From: Vanessa cardui
Lineage: Eukaryota > Arthropoda > Insecta > Lepidoptera > Nymphalidae
Assembly: GCF_905220365.1 (NCBI RefSeq)
Contig: NC_061128.1
Span: 2,418,001-2,482,000 of the forward strand
Direction: 5' to 3'
Length of the DNA: 64,000 bases
Shown here: positions 1 through 13,700 of the stretch, piece by piece
Position numbering within the stretch: position 1 is the first letter of the stretch
How the letters are laid out: each line of letters starts with the position of its first letter
Made by a program: the position numbers and the translations under genes
Notes under the pieces: generated by a model
Told to the model about the DNA's origin: nothing
The model's input: the letters and a program-made list of their open reading frames with translations, nothing else
Database searches by the model: none

Positions 1-1607
1 TACATATTTAACGTACATTACATACATACAATTGACTCCTAATGTAATTTATTTAATTACTTCATTAACGTATAAACGTATAATGATGAATAAACATATG
101 GTATATTTAACTTGGTGGTAAGAGTTTGCACAAGTCAGTATGGGTAGGTAAAATATACTCAATAGTTTATCTACCGCCACAAAGTACTACGTAGTATTGT
201 TGTGTTCCGGAAGGCAGGGTTAGCCACCGTTACCGTTACACCGGCCTAAGGAACATGACTTCTAATTTCCCGAGATGGGTGTTGTACTGATGATGTAAGG
301 AATGGTTTATATTTCTTACTGCGCTACGGTCTACGTGCGGTGGTGATCACTTTCCATCTAGTGGCCTATTTGCCCGTTCATCTACATATCTGTACTTATA
401 TTATGAATGCGATATACTTTATCTGTGTATAAATGAAAAAAAAAATAAAAAAAAATAACATATAGCAAGTACAGTAGGTATACCGTCTAATTAAAATCAA
501 GTAAACTCTGTCGCATATATTTATATATTCTATTCCGTTACGTCTACATTTTCGTCGGTCGTTATTATTTTTCGATTTTTATGATTTATTTATTTATATA
601 ATTATATTTTGGCTTTATGATTTTTAAGCTGAAAATCGACAGATCTTTGACATTGTGGGATATAATATATCGATGTTTTTACAAGTGTAGATGGTATGTA
701 ATATGTTATGTTATACAATTAATTTTACCTTTTCTCTATTATACCTTGAGAATAAACAATAATAAGTTATAATTACCCTTTTTCGTTGATACAGCTGTTT
801 TTTTAATATAAAAATTATTAAATGGAAAGTTAATATGCAAACTTAGTGTCGCAGCCAGACACACCTTTTTAATTTAAATTTTAGTTGACATTTATATCAT
901 TGCTCGTAGTATTTTTGTGAATCGTTTATCAAAAATAAAAAAGGACTCTACTGTATTTATAACAAGAGCTAATATTGTTCAAATGCGAACGAATTGTAAA
1001 CTTTCGCTTGACGATGGTTAGCGAATAAAGCAATAGACACGCACAAGCACGCGTAGCGCATACCTACGTGATCCGGTGCGTCAATTCGTTAAAGGCATAC
1101 AGGAAAACGTCACGCCTTTTGTGTTACACTTATACGAGTCAGATTGGCTTCATTTAAATTAATTTGACTGGAATTCGCCAATTTACTACTTATTATTTGA
1201 CTTTGCTTATCTTGTAAATATCAGTTACACTAAAACGTACAAAGAATCACTTTTTTAGACTGAAAAAATCTAAACCAAACCTAGTAGGTAAGAAATATTT
1301 AAAGATACGCTTACTTGATACTTTATGTAATGTATGTTAATGTATAAAATAAATATGTATTAAAGTATGATTATTGCTTTGAAAATCTATAACAAAAATC
1401 TTATTATTAATATATTATTGATTTCTGTATGCTTATCATTGATAAATTAAATGTATGTGATTAGTACTAGGCATAAATGCATACATTTTAAATGCAATGC
1501 ATTGCGCCAAGCATCAAGCCCATTATTGTATCAATATCTGTAAAATTGACGTGTAATTACTACTGTAGTATAATAAGTACATATTGTAATGGTTGGACCT
1601 CACTCAC
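1..1607. other. Start of next ELOVL6 intron, non-coding
   Basis: This is AT-rich DNA left of ELOVL6 exon 2. I see no further elongase exon (no HxxHH coding block). It contains one old copy of interspersed repeat family C at about 117-390 and nothing else I can name. Confidence 0.6.
117..390 (+). repeat. Degenerate interspersed repeat, family C
   Basis: It shares TATTGTTGTGTTCCGG, a TCTACCGCCA block, the GTAAGGAAT...ATTTCTTAC block and a GGTGGTGATCAC/GTGGCC end with better copies at 35832-36125 and 38838-39106. It is diverged by many substitutions, so it is an old insertion. It lies inside an ELOVL6 intron. I cannot name the family. Confidence 0.7.
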
Positions 1608-1745
1608 CTTGGCACGCAAATGGAATGGTACAGTCCGTGGTTTCGCAGAACATGGATGAACTCGGGCAGGGTCCGACAAGCGCCCATGATACTGAATGCC
1701 GCTAGCGCACTGTTCCATACTATCAAAGTACGGCGCAATTCGAAC
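1608..1745 (-). CDS. ELOVL6: ELOVL6 coding exon 2
   Basis: The exon has 138 bases and was too short for an ORF scan, but is clear by translation. It reads FELRRTLIVWNSALAAFSIM, then GACRTLPEFIHVLRNHGLYH and SICVP, ending in AG of a split Ser codon. The frame fits exon 1 exactly. The acceptor is CTTTCCTTAG and the donor GTGAGTGAGG. Confidence 0.92.
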
Positions 1746-4700
1746 CTAAGGAAAGAAATATTATATTAGACATTTTTAAAACATTAAAATCATTTGTTAA
1801 TTAAAACAAAATCTGTATTGTTATAGACTTTCACACAAATCCATTAAGTTTATAATATTTGTTACTTTAAAATGATATACCGAAAGAATAGGCGTGGAAA
1901 AAGAAATAGGACGAAATTGATAAACCTTTATGAATTCAGTAATTCAATTCGTTTCTAAAGTATGATTAAAAATCGCTTCCTTTTGAAATCAGCCAAATTA
2001 ATAACAGCCTTCATTCATAAAAATCTTATTAATACAGGGAAAAACATTGTTTTGAATACGGATTAAGGCATCTGTTTTCAATTTAAATTTATGCAGTAAC
2101 TGCCGGGCCAGAACTTTTTAAAACTTCGCTAATATCAGCCCTGTTACAAGTAGGTTTTAGAGTAAACAAATTTATAAAATATTTAAAGAGAGATACATTT
2201 TTAGCGAACTTCTCTGTAAAGTTTTAAGCATCAACAAATCTCAAAGTTTTCTTGTGTTAGTTATATTTTTGGCATTCTTCGCATCCAATTGCTGCAATAT
2301 TGATATAACTTATAGGCATCTAAGAACCATTTGTCAAACAAATACATACAATTTTCATGAAAAGTTGAAAAAATATAAACATTTTTCTACATATACATTT
2401 TTCTAAATGTGAATTCATGAAATTTTACTTATAAATTAGCGATTTTTGATTACCAAAAACTATAACTGTCAAGGAGTTAGTTAAGAGTAAGTGAGGAAAT
2501 GCCTTGACTTTAAAGTAGATTTAATGCTTATTTTCTAGTCTTGATTAAGAATATTTTACTATGACATATATCCGACATATTATATAGATACTTTTAACTT
2601 ATAGGGGTGGATTAACCTACGTTATAAATAATTTTAAAGTAACCTTTGAATGTCTATTACTATACATGACACCAGTGTTACGAAGTTCTACTGAAATATT
2701 ATCACATTTTTAGATATTTTTGCAACATTTTACTTCAACAAGATCATCAATTATTTTTATATTTATTCTCTTGAGACATCTGTATATAAATGAGTGAATT
2801 AATCTTTGTCGTCGTTCCATTAACGATTTACTCCTGAAGGTACTGATGGAGGCTTCTTGGTCAGCAATACCGAGTTGTTTTATAAATTATATCATAAAAA
2901 GTAATCTTACCGGAACAAAAACAAGTAACGAAGGCCAACACATATTCAGCTTAATAACTAAGGTAGCTGTTAACAGTCGTCACACCGGTTATGAAAGAGA
3001 AATAAGGAAGAGAGATATTATTACATCTTTACGAGTTTTTTGGTAACTTATTATCATATATATTAACTATAATATATATATTTATATTCTTAGATTTTAT
3101 ATATTTTTAAATATGTGCCGAAAATCAGAATATATACTATAAATATATAGCTTACAATCATTTTTGAAAATTTCAGCTCATCCAGTTGGAAATGGTTTGT
3201 ATTTTTATTAATTTGTTAGTAACACTTGATACTGTTACGATAGACATATGACTATGCATGTTTGTAGACATATATTTATGAATCAGTACAACTTTACATC
3301 AACAGAGTTGAAAAGAAATTTGTCGGTCGAAGCGTTTTGCAAGCGAACGCTGCCAAAACTATAACCTATACAAGAAAACTTTCTATAAAAGATTTGTAGA
3401 ACTTATATTTCGACAAAAAAGTCTGCGACAATATATGTGTTTTGTATGTTGTTTATGTATTATGATTCATATATAAATATATAAACATTAATAAATTCGT
3501 ACGTTAATAAATTACTTTCAGTAATAATTTTTATGTTACAAAGTTGTGCAAATTTACACTAAGTATAGTTCATTTGATTGGTCACGATGGATGATATGAA
3601 TACTTCAAAATAAGTAACAAACATTTATAAGATACAGACCTTATCATTGTATAACAATTTCTAATACAGATTAATTATAGAGACTAGTAAGGAACTTTCA
3701 GAGATATTTTATTAAACTCATGAAAAGAAATTACCTGTAAGGTGTAATGGCATTATACGAGTCTATACATATGAATAGATCTCTTGGCTCGAAAACTCAC
3801 GACTCAAAAATGTATTATACCTACAAACAAATCATAATAGGAACAAAATCGTAATCTATGCTTAGTATTCATTAATTTAATCATTTATTTTTATCTTCAA
3901 CACTTAATATTGACCTTAACATGTCAGATCAACGATTCATCACTAACATATTATATAATGCCATCTTACATACTACTTTTTAATTTTGACCTACTTGGTC
4001 GTTAAAACGAATTAACGACTTAGATATAATTAATAGCGTGATTAATACTAATAAGTTGATAATAATAATTTAACGTTATATTATCTCATTACCGCTTTGT
4101 TGACATAGGACTGTTATATATTATTATATACCGTCTCTATGGCGATGTATACGGGGCGCCCGTTTGGTCACTAAGGCGGGAACATTATAGGGCTAAGGTG
4201 AAATCGTATTCGAAATGATAGGCGAGCAAAGGCGTCGTCGTAGCGATTCTCCCAGCCTTCGAAGCATGGATAAGACGAAAGGGTCACCTTCACTTACGTA
4301 GGTAATAAGCTTTTATGATTATTTTGGTTTGTATATATGAAAGAACGGACGAAAGAAAAACTATTTTACAAATGAGAACCGAACTTGTTCCGTTTGAAAG
4401 AATACACGCGCTAGAGCCGAATATCGAATTCATATTGTTTTACAAATTCATAAAAATAAGGGTATATGATTTTTATTCAACAATATGTATAAAATTATAT
4501 TAATAAATGACGCTACAATATCAGAGAAGTCTAAGCTAACGTATTTTAAATGAAATTAAATAAAAAAATATTAGTATCACGTCATGTTATAAAATTACCG
4601 AATATAAATATGTACTTACATTTGAAACAAACATTGAGTACTCTAAGTTACAAAGGTAATAAGTATTCAAGGAAAATATGCATTAAAATATTATCACTTC

Positions 4701-7700
4701 GGAGAAGAGTTTATGTACTTATAAAGTACATCTGTACTTAATAGTAAAAGGAAACAATCAAAAATCAAGTTACACAAGTGATGTTAAATGAATACAAGAT
4801 TATTACGGAACGAGGTCAACATTGACCTTACTTGAGATAACTGCAACGTACACGTGTTACGTAATGGCGCGTTTACGGCGCGGTGAATCATTTGAAAGTG
4901 GAAAAACCAGATGCGACCCAGTGGAAGCTGGAGACCTAATAAACTTGAATTCTAGTGCTTAACAGCACCTTGTCTATTGTAACAAAAAAGTTTATCAATA
5001 AACAACGCGGACAGGTTCCTGCCAAGACAAGCTGATTATTTAATGACGTTGTATTCAGTCGTCTGTGTCATTTCCATACAGCATTTTAAATTAAACGTAC
5101 AAGGATTTTTAAGAATGAAAAATGGCGAAACGTGTACATAAAAAACGTATTTCCATGATTGACTAGAGAAGCCCCAAAAATCATAATTGACTTAAAAGTC
5201 CAAGGAATAAAGGAAAAAATAATGGTAAGCTCGGTTCATTCGATTCCGCTGTTAATCCCTCGAAAAAAGTAAAACATATTCTTTAAAAACATTAATTTTA
5301 ATATAAAAACCCCGAAACCACGAAAATAATTGATGCTAAATAGAAATCAGCACAAGTGTTATATAAGATTTGTTTATATGAGAAACTCGACTCGTCACAT
5401 ACCAGCCATTCAATTGACCCAGTCGACTCCTCCGCCCTACGAAACAGCTGACGTTATTATATTACTTAGACTCGGCTGATCTGAGTGATTTATTTGTTTT
5501 CTCGTTTCTTTTCTAGTAACCTATTTACTAAGCAATATTACGTCGTATGATAACATTCTGACTTTGCGAGAAATTGTTTGGGCGATTTGGGTATTTAATT
5601 TTAATAAGACTTTGATTTTACTAAAAGATTACTTAAAATCGAGAAAGTAAATTATTTGCCACGAGTTATTAATTTAAATATTGGCTTTTAATACAAAAAT
5701 TAAAAATTGGATTTATTCCTTTATAATATTGATTTTTTGAAAATCGTCTAGTAATAGTCAATTCAGGACAGAAAAGTGCAGAATTTTGGGCGCCAACACC
5801 GGTGCACTCTCTATTCCCTTAATATTATAATCCCATTAGACGGAAAATTCGAAAGACTTTAGGCGCAATTGTACTTACTTCCAACTTCGAGACTCTATTC
5901 TCAGGTATTTTGACTCTAGAAACCCTGACTTTTTTATCGGCCTGACCTGGGATTCTGCGACTAACAAAGGACCTAAGATTCTGCGACCTTATGTCTATCT
6001 AATAGACCAATTAGTTAGTATTTTTATAAATTATTTGACTTTATTTATTAATAGATATTTTTAAAATTAATTTGTGACTTTTAAACGTATTTCTGAACAT
6101 TTTGTTACGTACCAAAATTTCCAAAGCCTCAAAATCATTAACGAATTGAATTGAAGTTTCTTTTAAATAATTTTTTTAACCAAGTGACTAATGTGCTGCG
6201 AAGGTCAGTCAATCAGTGCGCGCTATAGAGTAAAATAACAGGGGTTACAAACATTTGGAATCATCAAGCTTAACATATACATGTTGTAGGGGATGATAAG
6301 TTATACAATGCTGTTTCTTCTTTCGTAGGTGAAAACAATTATAATAGAAAGAGATAATCGTTGTTTAACTACACAGCCGCTAAAAACGTTCACCAGCAAG
6401 GCCGCATGTAGTATATCAAACGTTTGTTCTGTCACATATGTTTGTATACAAAACTAATTTTAGAGTAGTTCAGTTCGATACGTCATATTGTAGGAGTCGG
6501 ATTGGCACGAGATAATAATGTTCAGTGGTATTCATTATGTATATGGTATTCACCTACAAGCATAAGTGTTACTGAATTTACTTGCTGTTGTGTGCAAACG
6601 TTAAATTGCACTTCGTTTGATTGTTTACATAAATGTTGAGGTAATGGAATTTATAGAAGCGGTGGATTAAATTATTAATGAATTAACATCATGCTTAAAA
6701 AACGTATAAGCTAAGAGAGTAGAGTATGACATTTGAGTTTTTGTTAATATATCGAAGTTCGCAATTTGATTTAGCATTTATATCTGCGTGATATCCGTCT
6801 CATTTGATTTTTTACTTTAGTACGACATTAAGCTAGCGTTTAAAGCTGGAAATTCAACGTCCTGAGTAAATTTTCATACAGGCAAATAAAACGTTATTAG
6901 GCTTTTCTAAACAATAATTACTCGGTAGCATCCCGGAGTGTGAAAGTTTGCAATGTTTACGCTCTAATGCCTCGGAAGGCACGCGAAGCTGTTAGTCCTA
7001 CGCCTTAAGTCATTCCGATTGTATCAGATGTGCAGTCATATGAAATTCCACGTGTGTTTGCATACACGTGTACAGTAATATGTCCAGCGCAAGTGGGGAG
7101 TTTCCTTGAGCATATTCGCCGTACCAAAAATCTGATCATAAACTGTATCTATTGCTGAATACATTTCTCTAACATTATATAAACTGAATGAAATAATAAC
7201 ATTTGAACGATTCTTCTAAAGTATATTAAATAAAATAGGTGTAATTTCAAAAATATAAGCTAATAATTTCTCTATCAAATTATTAGGGCGTTACTTTATG
7301 AGCGTAATTTCGACGGACTCGCGGTATACGACGGTTCAATGACATTTTGATTATTCAATTTCAAATCAACAAAAAACATTAGACTACACTTATCTTACAG
7401 TCTTATATGCTATAGAGACATTTATTATTATCAGACGTAAAACTAACAGTACATATAAATAAAAAGTTAAAAAATAAATTCACTGCATATTTATCCCATC
7501 ACACGAGATATTTACAATTTAAAATTAAAATATCGGATAGCCTTAATAAAAATGAAGCAAAAAAAAATATTGTTAAAGCAAACTTGGCACTGATTCAAGG
7601 TACGATAAACCAGAAGCCACTGGATTGTGGGATATCTGCAAGATGAAAACCTATTCCGATTGATATTGTACTTCGAGATGTTATCAAAATTATTACCTAC

Positions 7701-10700
7701 GTGGTTTGGTAACTAATATTTACAAATCAGATTGTAATCATAATCACCAGTTAGTAGACAAAAATGCAGTTTATATTTGAAATACGTTTATTAAATTTTG
7801 TTATAAAATGTATCAATGTATCAATGTGGTTGCAGAAAGAGACAAAGAGAAAAGAACAACCTGTGTGTGTCGAAACGATAGTGATTATTCTTGTTGTAAG
7901 ACCATCCATCAGCACTGAATAGTTTAATTTTATGGTTTCATATAAAGATGCCCGCATCGCAAACAACCAAACCGATCTTACAGTCTTGTTTTCATATGTG
8001 ATTCAACTCACGACTAATAAATCGGAGTATATTTAAAGGTGATCTACAAGGCGAAGAACCAAGACTATCCGATGATTACTTTTCATCGATTATACAGTCG
8101 TTACTATTGATGGACGTGATTAATGTCACTTTAGCTTTGCCGTGCACTGTCAGCAATAGGTTACTTGAAATTTATTAATTATTTTAATCCATAGTTTAGA
8201 CTTGTGCTACATAACCTATATATATTAATATTATAAATGTCTGTCTGTCTGTCGCTCTTTCTGATTGATGATGATGATTTTAGGTATGAAACAAACTTGA
8301 ACTCCAAAAAAGGACACTTGGCTACTTTTTTGCCTGACACGTGACAACCAATACCCTAAAACGCGAGCGAAGCCACGGGCGACTACTAGTATATAATTTT
8401 TTTTTTAAATGATAAGCAGTTTTAATGTTCAAACTACTAAGTTTAATGGTTATAATAAGTAAAATTGCAATCACGCATTAATTGCGAACATAAAACAGTC
8501 TTTTCTTCTGTACTTTCTAGTAATTAAGTTGTGTACTGTCATATATCCTCTATATTTAAAAATGTCGGTTAATCTGTACGCTTTTATTATAGTTTTTCCT
8601 GACGATTTTACATAGTTTCTTTTTTTCTATTGCGAAGTATGTTTACCGCCAATAACGCACGTCCGGAGACCGCACCGCATCGCTTGGTCATTTAGTTCCG
8701 TAATATCACGTTTACATCAGCACATTGACGCACTTGCATAAAAACTGAGCAGTAGGTAGCGAATTACAGCGAATGTATAATCCTAAATGCTTACGATTCC
8801 AACACAAAAATGCTGGGGCCATACATGCTGAAACATGACGAGCAATGAAAATGGGACTAAATGGAAGATGCGATGAATATTCCATACACGGTTCCTGTAC
8901 AGATTTCTCACTAGTTGATATTGTTCTTTATGATAAAAACATAACTTATTTTTCATTCTAAAATTATATCCCTAAAATTAATAAATATTTTTATTAAATT
9001 CCAAATAATCAATGCATCAAATAATGAACACAAAGATCTACGACAAAGAAATAATTAACTGAAAAATTAGCGTATTAGTGCGATCGCTAAATTTACTGAA
9101 ATTCTTAGGAAAAATCATAAAGCTAGTACCGATCGATGCTTGTTTAAAATATTTAGATTTTCCAATCACGTTCAAGAGACTCACTTTAATTAAGTTATTC
9201 TAAATACTATAAATTTAATCTTAACTCATTTTATATTCCTACGTCAGATAAAAAGAGCATTTAACATAAAGGTAAAATATAGCAAAGTTATCCATAAGCA
9301 ATAATTACATGCAGAGAACAAATTTAAAAAATTCCATACAGCTGCGGAAACGTCGTATAATATTCATGCCGTTCGAGGAATGAATCAATCTTTCATACAA
9401 AAACGGAACAATGCTGTCTTTTTTTCAAAGAATTTAAAGACAAATATTATAACGTATCGTCCAGTTTGAAGGGTACGTAAGGGGATATAGATACATAACT
9501 ATAGTCTTAAAGACTAACGTATCACGATTGACTGGTTATTGTTACCACTTTTCATTAGCGACTATTAATAGACTAATAGGGATACTATATGAAATGTATT
9601 GAGTTTTATAGAGAGAGTTAAGGATCTGAATAACTCGAGCTATTGAGCAGGAATTATATAGGAGACAATTTAAACCCGTTTTCACGATTAAATCTTAAAT
9701 AACAATAAAAATACACCTAACTATTAATCATTAAAATCAGTCGTTTGTCTGGCATTGAAATATTGAAATATCTATTATTAAAAGTGTATATATAATAAGC
9801 GAGCCACTACGAGGCAGTCAAAGTTCAATGCATATTTATTTAATTACCATGAACTGAATAAATTAAACACTATAAATACAGCTGAAGGTTGAAAAAAAAA
9901 CATAAAATACATTAAATAGTAACGATATATATTTTATATGAAACTATAAAATAATTATGTCATATTGATAACATAACTATTTCAAGTTTAACGAGGAATG
10001 AAGATAATACCTTTAAGTTATTCGATGCACGTGGAAATTTTATAAGAATATTCTCTTTTTTACATAATATAATAATAAACTTATACAATAAATAATGATT
10101 AACATTATGCTTTCAATATTACATAATTATGTAATTAATAGTATGTTTAAAATCAAACATTAAGTACCTTCTGACTTCGATTAAAAATAAATTTATAGGA
10201 AAGAAAACCAAAGAAGATGAAATAACTACGATTTCGACCGATACATACCGGTCGAAGTTTTCTTAGGTCTATGGTCTCAGGGTCTCTTTAAGGTCATCTC
10301 TAATGGATAAATAACACGGTAATAAACAATTAATTAAGTACTTTTAAAATTATTAGCAGTTAATTTAGTGTACGTCATTATCGTATTATTATTAAATCAC
10401 TTTATATAATAAAGGTATTTTTATTAACAGTAACTCAAAGCGATAGTGGGATATTTAAATTTAGCATCAACAGAAAGTAGTCATTTCTGTACATTATATG
10501 AACTGTAGCATTGAGAAAGCACTAAGGTCGCCTGGACACTAGCCGTGACGGTCGGCCGTTCAACTCTGGCATGCGATAATAAAATAATATATCAATTACT
10601 TAACACGCTTTTTAACTCTTATCGCGAGCTACTTATCATAAGTCTATCGGCATCTCGGTAACTGCCTCGTTGTTTTAATGACTAACTTGTTCGTAATTAA

Positions 10701-13700
10701 AAAAAAATGTGGTACCGAATTCAAATCTGGGTCTTGTCAATAAAAAATATTGGACTATTCTATTAAAACACTATCATTAGCGAACCAAAGTTGGCAAAAT
10801 GAGCATTTAAAATCATGTACAGTTAAAAATACCGCCGATCTCTGTTCATCAGATTGCCGTTCTATAAGAGTTAGGAGTACAAGAGTGAAGTGGCAGAGTG
10901 TGTCTGTGTTAGTACACACAGACGCTTGTTCGCAATCATATAATCTGCGCAGTTGGTTAATTCGTTTGAGAATAAGCGCCGTGGCCGAAATCGGTCAGGA
11001 TGACTTCAATCAATCAATCATCTTGAATCAACGTAATATTAAAATGTCAACAATCGCTAGTCCTGGTATAATCTAATTACAATTTATTAGTACAATTTTA
11101 TCTGAATAAATCAACGGCATGATTAATCTTGAATGAAACTTAATTCATTCTAATTCCATTCTACTGTCAACTTCCAACAAACATATAAGAAGTTGAAAAA
11201 TGAACAAAAATCTTGCTTTTTTGACTTGATTCCTTATAAATTTCGCATACCTATGAACTTTAATTTGCATGGAAACTGTGTTATCAATTGAATAAATACA
11301 AAATAAATTAAACATAAAGCTATAGCAAATTTGTCCCACTTAGGTATCTATATCAGTTTGTAATCGATTAATGCGTCAACTGATCTTAATTGCATTATGA
11401 CTACTCTGTAATGGATCTCTCGTACAGCACGCATCCTTACGTAACACGATAACAAAAGTAAAATACATTATATTGATTTAAATCATTGTATATAATCAAT
11501 ACAAAAACGGTTCCGGGAAAGATATACCTTAGATTATTTATATATTTTTATAGAATATCGCGCATCGAAAGAATTAACGCAAAATGGCCAACTTTATAAT
11601 ATTCGTCACATCTACACTTTACACTTACCAAGCGCCTTATTTTTACTAGTGTTTCCTTCTTTGTAATAAAGAATAGTAGCCAACGGTTGGTCTATCTAGA
11701 GATATAAATAATCAAAGACGGTAAATTCTGCGATCTTCTGGTCCAACATTATATTATGACGATCTTATATCCTTTAAAATATACATTTTTTTATAATAAC
11801 GTTATATTTTAGCGTCTCTTTGGCTATTTTCCGCTTAGTTCGTCTTTGAGGAGGTACACTTACAGGTATGTCTTTTTCTGTATCTAACAACGTATATACA
11901 AAATTGTATGATAATTATCCGAGCAATTAAGACGTGAAAGCGTAACAATAAAATTCAATGTAACGTTTATAATATTAGGTAAGATTTATATTCACACAAA
12001 AACACATGATTATTAGTAAAAGTAGCAACTGAGTCTGGCGAAAATAAGTCAAACCAATCTTTTAACCCTGTCAAATATAAAAGTTTTATTTTAGTAATTT
12101 AGTTTTAAGGCAAGCAGGAGCTAGGCATGTCGTAAATATGGTATTACATCCACATACGTAGGCTAGTGTGGAACGATATCTGCCTGATTATGTCCAATTA
12201 CAGTCTTATTGTACACAGCATAATAGAATTAAATTTAGCTCATGCAGACCTAAGTACCTACTGCGAATCATTTTAAAATATTTCATTCATTTCTAAAAAA
12301 GTATCTTAATTAAGGAGAGTGGCATCTGGTTTGAATAATCCTTCTTAATTTGGGTTAACTACGATTAAGTTTTCTGAATTAGAGAAGTATAAATTATATT
12401 ATCTGCGAGTTTTGTGAAATAAGATTAAAAAATATACTTTCGTTGTATTCGTCCTGATGGACAAAAGAAGAAATGTAAAAAAACATAGAAGGTTGTTTTG
12501 TAGAGACATTGTAAGCTATATCTAGTCTTTTGTGATCTATTGTTAGCGTGTCTTTAAGTATTCAGTTCAAAAACAGACTTTTAGAAAAATATAAAATAAA
12601 GTCAATCTTTACAAAGCATTCTAAAAGTTTCTGCTTTTTGAAATCGAGTAGTCACCACTGAAGTTGATGGTATCAATTGTGATTTCCATTACCATATTTA
12701 ATTTCTATCGACATTACAGAACACCTCCTTTTTATTAATATTATAAACGTGAATATTTGATAATTATCTTTACGCTTTTGAGCACAAAGTTTTGTCAAAA
12801 ACGCCAGCACTTTCCGCATTCTGCTCGAATAGACAAATTACAAGTATAAAATGCAATAGTAGACACGTACTAATATGTTCAACATAATATTTTGATCGTT
12901 CACGTTGTTCAATAAAACAAGTTTTAACACTGGAAATATTTAGCATATTTTTAATAATAATCTAACATTACGACTTATCGAATGAATGACAAGTCAATCA
13001 AGATAGTGAAGGACAATGTCAGTTATGATCAATTGTATCTGAAAATTTCTTAGTCATAATGTGATATAAAGTCTACGTGCTTAGCCATCACTTGGTGGGG
13101 TAACAGAGATGCGCCACTATCATCTGTTACTGGGAGAAGTAGACACACTCACAACACTGTCATTGTACTATTAATCATTGAACCTTTTTGTCCTATAGCC
13201 ATGTGATCTAACTTATGTCTTTATACTCGTGCCTTTTGTATCTTCAAATGTTACCATGGAAATATATATAAATATTTATCAAGAATATATGATAAATAAT
13301 GAAATAGTTTTATGGTTTGTATATTAATGATTCTGCCCAAAGTCCACTCTAACAGTATTTGAAGTTATATTAAATAGAATATTTAAATAATTTAATGGAC
13401 GTTTCGAAATTAATATCAATAGTTGCCCGGCCTTAAGAAACATTCAATATTCATACAATACTATAATAAAAACAACATTTTTATTATTTCTACCATGAAC
13501 TAGGTGAAGAGGTTGTATGCTTATCAAACGTGGTTATCAAATCTTATCGCTAGCACACATCACTGCCATTCGTATTGATAGCGTAACAAGAAGACTGCTT
13601 ACGAAACCGTTTTCGAATGAAAATATTGCAATTGGTTTTACATCAATTTTGTTTATTTATGTAATATAATTGTGTATTTATCGAAATCTTAGTAAAATTT